Positions 1-7,369 of a stretch of 64,000 nt of DNA are shown piece by piece. The stretch is taken from NCBI GenBank assembly GCA_965243175.1, contig OZ251532.1, forward strand, positions 2,356,001-2,420,000, read 5' to 3'. The notes below the pieces were generated by a model. The model was not told where the DNA came from. It was given only the letters and a program-made list of their open reading frames with translations, and did no database searches. This DNA is from VXYL01 sp965243175 (GTDB lineage Bacteria > Pseudomonadota > Gammaproteobacteria > Pseudomonadales > Azotimanducaceae). The position numbers and the translations under genes are program-made. How positions within the stretch are numbered: position 1 is the stretch's first letter; every line of letters starts with the position of its first letter.

Positions 1-2
1 AC

Positions 3-2069
3 GGCGAACTCACCGAGTCCCCCTCGGATTCCTCCGCCTTCATCGCCTACGCCCCAGGCGCCGCGGTGAACCGCAACGGCCCGCTCACCGGCATTCCCCA
101 GTACCGCGGCATGCACACCTACCGGGTGCGCACGCACATCGACGGCCGCCAGCCGCACAGCGCCGGGCCGGGGTGGATGGATTCGCCGCTGCACTATCTG
201 CCGAGTGCGCTGATCGGCCGCATCGAGGTCTATCGCGGCATCGCGCCGGTGCGGGTCGGTTCGGCCATCGGCGGCCACGTCGACGCGGTCGCGCATACCA
301 GCAGCTACCGTGGAAGCACAGACTACGCTTTCGGCCTCCGCGCCACCTTGCTCGGCCGGACGGTGGATTCGGGCGGCAACTTGAGCGCGTTCCTCTCGCT
401 CGCCAACGACCGCAACCGCTTCCACGCCTTCGGCGTACACGACGAAGGCGATGCCATCCACAGCGGTGCCGGCCGCCTGGCCGGCACCGAGCACGAACGC
501 GACTACTTCGGCTTCGGCCTGGGCCGCAACTGGGGCGAAGACGGCGAGCTCACCTTCGACTACGCCCGCAACAACACCGGCGAGGCAGGCACCCCCGCGC
601 TGCCCATGGACATTGGCCACTACCACGCCGACCTGCTCAACCTGCGCTTGAAGACGCCGCTCGGCGCTTGGCGCTTGAACGCGCAGACGCACTACCAGTA
701 CACAGACCATGGGATGAACAACTACCGGCTTCGCCCGGCGCCGAACTTCAGCGCCGCGCCGCTGCCGCCGTTCCAAGGCGAGGACCGCCGCGACGTGCAG
801 GTGAACGGCGACTCCTGCGGCAGCAAGCTCCACGCCGAACGCCCGGCCGGGGCCGGAACGCTGCGCCTCGGCACGGATTGGCGCCGCAGCGAGACCAACG
901 CGCTGGTAAGCGATCCGGACTTCGCGCCGTTCACCATCGACAACTTCCGCGCCGCCGTCACCCGCGAATACGGTGCCTTCGCGGAGTGGGAGGGCGTCCT
1001 GGCGGCGCGCTGGCGCGGCGAGTTCGGCCTGCGTACTCAGCACACCGGAACCAGCGCCGGCACCGTGGACCACTTCCGCCCACCCCCGTGCGCGGACGGC
1101 AACCCGGCCACCGTTTGCCCGCCGCCAGCCATGTCGGTCGGCATGTTGAGCAAGCGCTTCAACGAGGCCGACCGAAACCGCGCCGACACCCACATGGACG
1201 CCGTCGCGGTGCTGCTTTGGGAAGCCAGCGACGATTGGCAGCTGGAGTTCGGCCTGGCGCGCAAGACCCGCGCCCCGGCCTACATCGAACGCTACTTGTG
1301 GGTGCCGCTGGAAGCCAACGGCGGCCTCGGCGACGGCAACAACTACGTCGGCGATCCCACGCTGGACCCGGAGGTCTCCTGGCAGGTGGAACTGGGCGCC
1401 CTGTGGCGCGAAGGCGGGCGCCGATTCGCCCCGCGGTTGTTTCACCGCGCAGTGGCCGACTACATCACCGGCGTGCCGGCCACGGACGCGCACGTCAAGC
1501 GCGTGAGCGGCATGCTGAACGGCGACCCCACGCCGATGCGCTTCGCCAATGTGGACGCCGAGTTCCTAGGCGCGGACTTGACCTTCACGCTGCCCTTCTC
1601 GCCCACCTGGACGCTGGACGGTTCCGCAAGCTACGTCCGCGGACGACTGCGCGAAGACGTGCCGACCCTGGACGGAACACGCCTCCTGCGCCGTGCCGCG
1701 CTGGACCGCATCCCGCCGCTGCGAGCCCGCCTGAACGCCCACCGCACGGTGCAACGCTGGACGCTCACAGTGGCCGCGGACTTCTCCGCCCGCCAAACCT
1801 CCCCCTCCCTGCTCGCCACGGACGATCCGCTAAGCCCACGCAACAGCGCCGAAGAAACGCCCGGCTACCTCCTGTTCCACGCCTACGCCCGCTGGCACCT
1901 GCCCGCGCACGGCCTGGTCGCAGTGACCGGCGTGGAGAACCTCGCCGACCGCGACTACGCGGACCCGATGAACGGCTTCAACCGCGTCCTGAACAGCGAT
2001 GCCCCCCTCGGCCACCGCCTGCCGGGAGCAGGCCGCAACTTCTTCGTGAGAATGGTCTGGGAGAACTGA
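3..2069 (+). CDS. TonB-dependent outer-membrane receptor (5' end outside window)
   Basis: The reading frame is open from base 3 to the TGA at 2069 (688 residues seen), so the gene starts before the window; the GTG at 66 is only an internal codon. The first ~90 residues look like the second half of a plug domain: an RGM-type motif (QYRGMHTYRV), a DGR segment, then IEVYRGIAPVRVGSAIGG. After that comes a long barrel region rich in alternating aromatic strands, with a GTPALPMDIGHY segment and a C-terminal GRNFFVRMVWEN. The family imports ligands such as siderophores, metals or cofactors across the outer membrane using TonB energy. The substrate cannot be read from the sequence. The last residue is Asn rather than the usual Phe. 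Confidence 0.9.
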   Translation, partial: GELTESPSDSSAFIAYAPGAAVNRNGPLTGIPQYRGMHTYRVRTHIDGRQPHSAGPGWMDSPLHYLPSALIGRIEVYRGIAPVRVGSAIGGHVDAVAHTSSYRGSTDYAFGLRATLLGRTVDSGGNLSAFLSLANDRNRFHAFGVHDEGDAIHSGAGRLAGTEHERDYFGFGLGRNWGEDGELTFDYARNNTGEAGTPALPMDIGHYHADLLNLRLKTPLGAWRLNAQTHYQYTDHGMNNYRLRPAPNFSAAPLPPFQGEDRRDVQVNGDSCGSKLHAERPAGAGTLRLGTDWRRSETNALVSDPDFAPFTIDNFRAAVTREYGAFAEWEGVLAARWRGEFGLRTQHTGTSAGTVDHFRPPPCADGNPATVCPPPAMSVGMLSKRFNEADRNRADTHMDAVAVLLWEASDDWQLEFGLARKTRAPAYIERYLWVPLEANGGLGDGNNYVGDPTLDPEVSWQVELGALWREGGRRFAPRLFHRAVADYITGVPATDAHVKRVSGMLNGDPTPMRFANVDAEFLGADLTFTLPFSPTWTLDGSASYVRGRLREDVPTLDGTRLLRRAALDRIPPLRARLNAHRTVQRWTLTVAADFSARQTSPSLLATDDPLSPRNSAEETPGYLLFHAYARWHLPAHGLVAVTGVENLADRDYADPMNGFNRVLNSDAPLGHRLPGAGRNFFVRMVWEN

Positions 2070-2265
2070 CGCGCTTCGCTAGCGAGCCAGCGCCCGACGA
2101 CAGCACGAAAGCAACAACCACGCCAACACCAACGGAGGCCAACGCGGATGAACAAGGTCGATGGGCTGCACCAATTGGCGACTAGCACGGTCGACCCATG
2201 CGCTTCTTCAACCGAAGGGCGGTGCCCACAGACAAGCAGCGGAGTGCAACGAAACGCCCAAGCCG

Positions 2266-2275
2266 TGCGATAATG
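2266..2275 (+). promoter_or_regulatory. Extended -10 promoter motif just before the start codon
   Basis: TGCGATAATG contains an extended -10 (TGcGATAAT). It ends 6-7 bases before the ATG at 2281, so initiation would fall on or next to the start codon and give a leaderless mRNA. No convincing -35 is seen. The same 10-mer occurs upstream of rpoE at 32742. Confidence 0.4.
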
Positions 2276-2280
2276 CGCCG

Positions 2281-2796
2281 ATGGGCACGCTCCTCAAGCT
2301 CTTCTGGTACATCTGCCTGTTTCGGCGCGGGCCGGAGTCCATGCCGACGCATATCATCATTCTGCTGGGGGTGCTTGTCGCCCAGCTGGTGATGGCGGTG
2401 TTCGCGCAGCACTTCCTGCTGCCGAAGGTGCCGTTGGCGCTGGCGCTCAACATGACGTTGATCGGCATCGCGGTGAGCGGCGGCATCGCCTGGTTCGCGC
2501 TCTACGTGCGGAGTTTCGAGGACCGCTTCCCGGCCGTCTTCGGGGCGATGCTTGGCACCGGCCTGGTGATCGACGCGGCGCTGCTGATAGGCCACGGCCT
2601 GACCAGCGGCATCGTCCGCGACGGCGCGCACTTGGCGGCGCTGCTCTGGGGAATCGTCGTGGTCGGCTTCATCCTGCACCGCGGGCTTTCGTGCAAGCTC
2701 TGGCTCGGCGGCATGCTCTCCGTGAGCATGTGGGTCGCCGGCGTGGTGGTCGTTCGGGCGGTGCTGGGGTCGGCGCTGGCCGCAAGCATGGCTTAG
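2281..2796 (+). CDS. Small integral membrane protein of unknown function
   Basis: A 171-aa protein starting at ATG 2281 (MGTLLKLFWYICLFRRGPES). Upstream in-frame codons lack hydrophobic or conserved character, so this start is preferred over the one 120 bases earlier. About five hydrophobic segments follow, near residues 22-43, 50-72, 80-105, 115-135 and 143-165, with few charged residues, as in an inner-membrane protein. It lies 16 bases before mpl on the same strand and may be co-transcribed with it. No catalytic motif is visible and I do not recognise a function. Confidence 0.75.
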   Translation: MGTLLKLFWYICLFRRGPESMPTHIIILLGVLVAQLVMAVFAQHFLLPKVPLALALNMTLIGIAVSGGIAWFALYVRSFEDRFPAVFGAMLGTGLVIDAALLIGHGLTSGIVRDGAHLAALLWGIVVVGFILHRGLSCKLWLGGMLSVSMWVAGVVVVRAVLGSALAASMA

Positions 2797-2812
2797 GCAC
2801 TCTTCGCGGGCC

Positions 2813-4234
2813 GTGGCCAGCCTCTTCTTTCTCGGCATCGGCGGCACCTTGATGGGCAGCCTGGCGCTGCTCGCCAAGGAAATGGGGCATCGCGTCGCGG
2901 GCTTCGACGGCAAGATCTATCCGCCGATGAGCGAGCAGCTTGAAGATGCCGCCATCGACGTCTTCGAGGGCTTCGAGCCGAGCCAACTGAAGCCGCCGAC
3001 GGATCTGGTGATCGTCGGCAACGCGCAGCTGCCGCGCGGCCATCCGGCCATCGAGCATGTGCTGAACCACAACCTGCCCTACGTCTCCGGGGCGCAATGG
3101 CTTGGCGAAGCTGTGCTGCGCAAGCGCTGGCCGATTGCCGTCTCCGGTACGCATGGCAAGACGACCACGGCCAGCATGATCGCGCACATCCTGCACGAAG
3201 CTGGCCTCGATCCTGGATTTCTGATCGGCGGCGTGCCGGGCAACTTCGGCGCGTCGTCGCGTCTCGGCGGCGGGGCGCACTTCGTGGTTGAGGCGGACGA
3301 ATACGACACCTCCTACTTCGACCGCCGTTCCAAGTTCGTCCACTACCGACCGCGCACCCTCGTCGTCAACAATCTGGAACTGGACCACGCGGACATCTTC
3401 GACGACTTGCGCCAGATCCAAACCCAGTTCCACCACCTGCTGCGCACCGTGCCTGGTAACGGCCTAATCGTAGTGCCGGCGGAAGACGAGAACGTGCAGG
3501 CGGTGCTGGACATGGGCTGCTGGACGTCGGTGGCGCGCTTCGGCACTGAAGTGCTCGGAAGCGGGGAACATTGGTGCGCGGTCGATGCGAGCGCGGATGG
3601 CAGCCGCTTCACGGTGCAGCACAACGGCGAGGATCTAGGCGAGGTCTCATGGTCGCTCATCGGCGAGCACAACGTGAAGAACGCGCTCGCGGCCATCGCC
3701 GCATCGCACCACGCCGGCGTGTCGGCAACGCGGGCCGTGGCGGCGCTCGGCCGGTTCGCGGGCGTCAAGCGGCGCATGGAAGTGGTGGTGGAACGCGACA
3801 ACACCACTATCTACGACGACTTCGCCCACCATCCCACGGCGATTCGCACGACCCTTGAAGGGCTGCGGGCGCGAGTGGGGAGCGAGCGGATTCTGGCGGT
3901 GGTTGAGCCGCGCACCCACACGATGTCGCTCGGCACGCTGCGCGCGGCGCTCGTCGAATGTGCCGCCGCCGCGGATGAGGTCATCTGGTTCCAAGGCGCC
4001 AACATCCGCTGGGACGTGAAGGAGATCGCCCAAGCCAGCCCGAAGCCAGCAACGGTGGAGACCGACCTCGACCGGCTGCTCGAGAACATCGTCGCCCAGG
4101 CCACCGAAGCGCACCGAACCCACGTCGTGCTGATGAGCAACGGCGCCTTCGGCGGCATCCACGAGAAGCTCAGGCAGCGCCTAGTGGTTCGTTTCCAAAA
4201 TGCCATTTGCGGTGGGATTGACTTGCTGGCATGA
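2813..4234 (+). CDS. mpl: UDP-N-acetylmuramate:tripeptide ligase Mpl, C-terminus altered by IS insertion
   Basis: Mpl recycles peptidoglycan by joining L-Ala-gamma-D-Glu-meso-DAP to UDP-MurNAc in the cytoplasm. Mur-ligase features are clear: N-terminal nucleotide fold FFLGIGGTLMGSL, ATP loop GTHGKTTT (residues 112-119), a VEADEYD motif, NNLELDHADIF, and the C-terminal FGGIHEK. The GTG start at 2813 gives the expected N-terminus. The gene is cut near its end by an IS630 element: codon CTA at 4181 holds the target TA. Precise removal of the element would give Leu-Gly-stop, so the present last 16 residues (VVRFQNAICGGIDLLA) are read from the transposon end. The catalytic domains are intact, so activity is likely kept. 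Confidence 0.92.
   Translation: MASLFFLGIGGTLMGSLALLAKEMGHRVAGFDGKIYPPMSEQLEDAAIDVFEGFEPSQLKPPTDLVIVGNAQLPRGHPAIEHVLNHNLPYVSGAQWLGEAVLRKRWPIAVSGTHGKTTTASMIAHILHEAGLDPGFLIGGVPGNFGASSRLGGGAHFVVEADEYDTSYFDRRSKFVHYRPRTLVVNNLELDHADIFDDLRQIQTQFHHLLRTVPGNGLIVVPAEDENVQAVLDMGCWTSVARFGTEVLGSGEHWCAVDASADGSRFTVQHNGEDLGEVSWSLIGEHNVKNALAAIAASHHAGVSATRAVAALGRFAGVKRRMEVVVERDNTTIYDDFAHHPTAIRTTLEGLRARVGSERILAVVEPRTHTMSLGTLRAALVECAAAADEVIWFQGANIRWDVKEIAQASPKPATVETDLDRLLENIVAQATEAHRTHVVLMSNGAFGGIHEKLRQRLVVRFQNAICGGIDLLA
4184..4208. repeat. Left terminal inverted repeat of the IS630 element
   Basis: Pairs with 5420-5444 in inverted orientation. The outer 18 bases match with one mismatch. It also supplies the last codons of the disrupted mpl reading frame. 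Confidence 0.9.
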
Positions 4235-4275
4235 TCGCGGGGATGGTTTTGTTCTCGGGTCCAAGGAGGGACGGG

Positions 4276-5412
4276 ATGGTTGCGAAGAAGCGCGGGGCGT
4301 TGGAGTTGGCGGACGACGCGAGGCGGGAGCTGCGTGCGGTGGCGCGGTCGCGGACGGAGCCGGTTCGGCGGGTGGAGCGGGCGCGGATGCTGCTGCGGTA
4401 CGCGGACGGGGAGAAGATCGCGGAGATCATGCGGCGTCTGGGCACGAACCGTCCGAAGGTGGAGCGGTGCGTGGACAAGGCGCTGTCGATCGGCGCGGTG
4501 GCGGCGCTGGACGACCTGCCGGGTCGCGGTCGGAAGCGGGAGATCACGGAGGAGGCGCGGGCGTGGCTGGTGTCGCTGGCGTGCCGCAAGCCGACGGAGC
4601 TGGGGTACGCGCAGGAGCTGTGGACGACGGCGCTGCTGGCGGAGCACGCCCGGGCGCGCTGCCTGGACGCGGGCCATCCGAGCCTGTCGATGCTGGCGAA
4701 GGGCACGGTGTCGAAGATCCTGTCGGCGCAGCCGCTGCGCCCGCACAAGGTGAAGTACTTCCTGGAGCGGCGCGACCCGGAGTTCGACGGGAAGATGGCG
4801 CAGGTGCTGCACGTGTACAAGGAGGTGGAGCTGCTGCGGGAAGGCGGCAAGTCGGACGGGCGGCTGCGCGCCTACGTCTCCTACGACGAGAAGCCCGGCA
4901 TCCAGGCGCTGGGCGCGACGGCGCCGGACCGGCCGCCGAAGCCGGGCGTCCACGCCGAGGTCGGGCGCGACCACGAGTACGTCCGGCACGGCACGGCGAC
5001 GCTGCTGGCCGGCCTCGACCTGCTGACCGGGCACGTCCACGGCGCCGTGGCGGACCGCCACCGCAGCCGCGAGTTCGTCGACTTCCTGCGCCAGCTCGAC
5101 CGCGCCTATCCGAAGCGGGCGCTGATCCGCGTGATCCTCGACAACCACTCGGCGCACGTCTCGAAGGAGACCCGCGCCTACCTGGCGACGATCCCGAACC
5201 GCTTCGAGTTCGTGTTCACGCCGAAGCACGGCTCGTGGCTGAACCTCGTGGAGTCGTTCTTCGGCAAGCTGGCGCGGACGCTGCTGCGCGGCATCCGCGT
5301 GGACTCGAAGGACGAACTCAAGGAGCGCATCCTGCGGCACCTCGACTGGCTCAACGCCGACCCCGTGGTCTTCAAGTGGGGCTACGGACTGGACGACCTG
5401 GAGGCGGCGTGA
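4276..5412 (+). CDS. IS630-family transposase
   Basis: A 378-aa DDE transposase that cuts and inserts the element at TA sites. An N-terminal helix-turn-helix region (IAEIMRRLGTNRPKVERCV) is followed by the DDE/RNase H-fold domain. Candidate catalytic acids are Asp in SYDEKPG, Asp in VILDNHSAH, and Glu in HGSWLNLVESFFGKL. The ATG at 4276 has an AAGGAGGG Shine-Dalgarno 5 bases upstream, so it is preferred over ATG 4231. The frame is intact to the TGA at 5412, consistent with an active element. Confidence 0.93.
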   Translation: MVAKKRGALELADDARRELRAVARSRTEPVRRVERARMLLRYADGEKIAEIMRRLGTNRPKVERCVDKALSIGAVAALDDLPGRGRKREITEEARAWLVSLACRKPTELGYAQELWTTALLAEHARARCLDAGHPSLSMLAKGTVSKILSAQPLRPHKVKYFLERRDPEFDGKMAQVLHVYKEVELLREGGKSDGRLRAYVSYDEKPGIQALGATAPDRPPKPGVHAEVGRDHEYVRHGTATLLAGLDLLTGHVHGAVADRHRSREFVDFLRQLDRAYPKRALIRVILDNHSAHVSKETRAYLATIPNRFEFVFTPKHGSWLNLVESFFGKLARTLLRGIRVDSKDELKERILRHLDWLNADPVVFKWGYGLDDLEAA

Positions 5413-5419
5413 CGCTGCA

Positions 5420-5444
5420 AAATGATATTTTGGAAACGAAACAC
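5420..5444. repeat. Right terminal inverted repeat of the IS630 element
   Basis: Inverted match to 4184-4208, followed directly by the duplicated TA at 5445-5446. Confidence 0.9.
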
Positions 5445-5460
5445 TAGGCTGAGGGGCCCC

Positions 5461-6096
5461 TCAGTACTCCGTCTTCCCCTTGAACTCGCAAAGGTCTTCG
5501 ATGGGGCAGGCGCCGCAGCGGGGCTTGCGCGCCGTGCAGACGTAGCGGCCGTGCAGGATCAGCCAGTGGTGGGCGCCGCGCTTGAACTCGTCCGGCACCC
5601 AGCGCACCAGCTTGTCCTCCACCTGGCGCGGATTCTTGCCGGGCGCGATCCGCGTGCGGTTGCAGACGCGGAAGATGTGCGTGTCCACGGCGATGGTCGG
5701 CTCGCCGAAGGCCGTGTTGAGCACCACGTTGGCGGTCTTGCGCCCGACGCCCGGCAGCGCTTCCAAGGCCTCGCGGGAGCGCGGCACCTCGCCGCCGTGC
5801 TCGTCGAGCAGGATGCGGCAGGTCTTCAGGACGTTGGCGGCCTTGGTGTTGAAGAGGCCGATGGTCTTGATGTGGTCCTTCAGCGTGTCGAGGCCGAGGG
5901 CAAGCATCGCCGCTGGCGTGTTGGCCGTCGCGAACAACGGCCCGGTGGCTTGATTGACGCTCACATCGGTGGCCTGCGCCGAGAGCATCACGGCGATCAG
6001 CAGCTCGAACGGCGTGCCGAAATCGAGCTCGGTGGTCGGCTCTGGATTCTCGGCGCGCAGCCTAGTGAAGATCTCCGCTCGTATCGTTTTGTTCAC
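5461..6096 (-). CDS. nth: Endonuclease III
   Basis: Base-excision repair DNA glycosylase/AP lyase acting on oxidised pyrimidines. The 211-aa product from GTG 6096 (starting NKTIRAEIFTRL) has the same length as E. coli Nth. Seen: the helix-hairpin-helix with catalytic Lys (LPGVGRKTANVVL), the catalytic Asp in VDTHIFRV, and the C-terminal 4Fe-4S pattern C-x6-C-x2-C-x5-C in the CTARKPRCGACPIEDLC stretch. It converges on mpl; before the IS insertion the two stop codons were about 8 bases apart. An earlier ATG at 6132 would add 12 residues not expected in the family. Confidence 0.95.
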   Translation of the reverse strand: MNKTIRAEIFTRLRAENPEPTTELDFGTPFELLIAVMLSAQATDVSVNQATGPLFATANTPAAMLALGLDTLKDHIKTIGLFNTKAANVLKTCRILLDEHGGEVPRSREALEALPGVGRKTANVVLNTAFGEPTIAVDTHIFRVCNRTRIAPGKNPRQVEDKLVRWVPDEFKRGAHHWLILHGRYVCTARKPRCGACPIEDLCEFKGKTEY

Positions 6097-6167
6097 CGTC
6101 TGTTCACAGCCCGTCCACTGGTTCGCGAACAAGCATACGGTTGATCGCCACCGCGTTGGCTAAGGAT

Positions 6168-7301
6168 TCACCCACTGGCCCGCGCTGTTACGTAGGCCAT
6201 GAGCGAGGGTATCCCCGCCATCCAGACGATGGGCGGCGTCTGGCTCGGCGGGCACCAGATGTAGCCGAATCGGTTCAGCGCTTCCCGGGACGCGATGCGC
6301 GCTGCGGGGTCGTCCAAGCCGGCGGCCGCAAGTGCGGCGTCGATTTGTTGATCCGTGGCGGTCGTGTTGTCCCGAAAAACAAGCGCCACGGCCTTGGCAG
6401 CGTCTTGCAGCCCGGCCTTTTCCAGTTCTCGATAGCGAGTCTGGTAATACTCGGCAACCAGCATCGCCACCGTCGGCTGTACCGTCGCTGCATCTGCGTT
6501 GGTGAGTCCCTTCGTGTCGGTGGCCAAGTGGTGGTCCCATAGCGCTTCGCCCCACAACTGGATGAAGTACGGGTAGCGTTGGCTGTGCTGAAGCACCGCG
6601 CCCAGCGCATCGCTTTCAACCGAGACGCCACGGGCCGCCAGCGGCTTGGTCAGCGCCTCCGCGGCGGCCGCCTCATCGAGCAGACCTACGCCGAGATTGC
6701 CTCTTCCGAGCCGTCCCCAGAACGATGCGTCCATCGCGTCGAGATGGCTGGGCAGGCCAGGCGTGCCCGCTAGGACGAGCAAGAACGGTGCGTCCGCGCG
6801 CACTCTTTGGCTGGCGTTCAGCAAAGTGCCGCCCAGGTCGAGGTCCAACGTGTGTGCTTCGTCCACCAGCACCGCAAGCGGCCTCTTGCGGCACCGCGCC
6901 ACAAGCTCGCGGGTCAGGTTCCGTGGCGCGTTGCCGGCGTGCGACCATTCCGCGGAACCAACCGAGGCGATGGCCAACTTGCGCGGCAGCAGCTTGCGGA
7001 AGCCTCGGCGCAACGCCAGCGCATCCACCAAGGCCTCCAAGTCGGGAATGTCGCGGGGCGTCAGCAGCACGGCGTCCACCGGCGTTTCGGCGTTTTCGCA
7101 GGCACCTCGAAACCAGTTGAGCAGAGCGGTCTTGCCGTTGCCCCGGGGACCAGTCAGCACGACGTTGTGTGGCGGAGCTGCACCACCCGCGAGGTCCGCC
7201 AGGCAGCGCAGCATGACTGCCTGCTGGGCATCGCGACCAGCGAGCGTTGGCGGCGTGGCGCCATCGCCCGGGCTGAACACTCGCGACGTCGAGGGCTTCA
7301 T
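6168..7301 (-). CDS. AAA-family ATPase (Orc1/Cdc6-like), function unknown
   Basis: A 377-aa P-loop protein with Walker A GPRGNGKT (about residues 51-58), Walker B LAVLVDEAHTL and a later sensor-like region. The N-terminus (LAGRDAQQAVMLRCLADL) and domain order resemble stand-alone ATPases that bind DNA or act as switch proteins. It is transcribed away from the TonB receptor gene at 7370, with a shared ~68-bp intergenic stretch holding a GTATAC core at 7309. Only 71 bases separate it from nth. Nothing links it firmly to the defence island, though ATPases of this type are common there. Confidence 0.8.
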   Translation of the reverse strand: MKPSTSRVFSPGDGATPPTLAGRDAQQAVMLRCLADLAGGAAPPHNVVLTGPRGNGKTALLNWFRGACENAETPVDAVLLTPRDIPDLEALVDALALRRGFRKLLPRKLAIASVGSAEWSHAGNAPRNLTRELVARCRKRPLAVLVDEAHTLDLDLGGTLLNASQRVRADAPFLLVLAGTPGLPSHLDAMDASFWGRLGRGNLGVGLLDEAAAAEALTKPLAARGVSVESDALGAVLQHSQRYPYFIQLWGEALWDHHLATDTKGLTNADAATVQPTVAMLVAEYYQTRYRELEKAGLQDAAKAVALVFRDNTTATDQQIDAALAAAGLDDPAARIASREALNRFGYIWCPPSQTPPIVWMAGIPSLMAYVTARASG

Positions 7302-7369
7302 GCAAGGCAGTATACTTCTCGCCGTTGGTGCCCCGTCCGCTCTGCCGAAACCTAGGAGGTATCGCCGGC

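Larger units (their letters stand above)
4184..5444 (+). mobile_element. IS630-family insertion sequence, complete
   Basis: A 1261-bp element flanked by TA at 4182-4183 and 5445-5446, the TA duplication typical of IS630. The terminal inverted repeats are GTGGTTCGTTTCCAAAAT (left, from 4184) and GTGTTTCGTTTCCAAAAT (right, reading inward from 5444). They differ at one base over 18 and continue with partial similarity to about 25. The empty site would read CCTAGG, so the target is CTAG, as reported for IS630 itself. It carries one intact transposase gene and looks recent. Confidence 0.95.
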
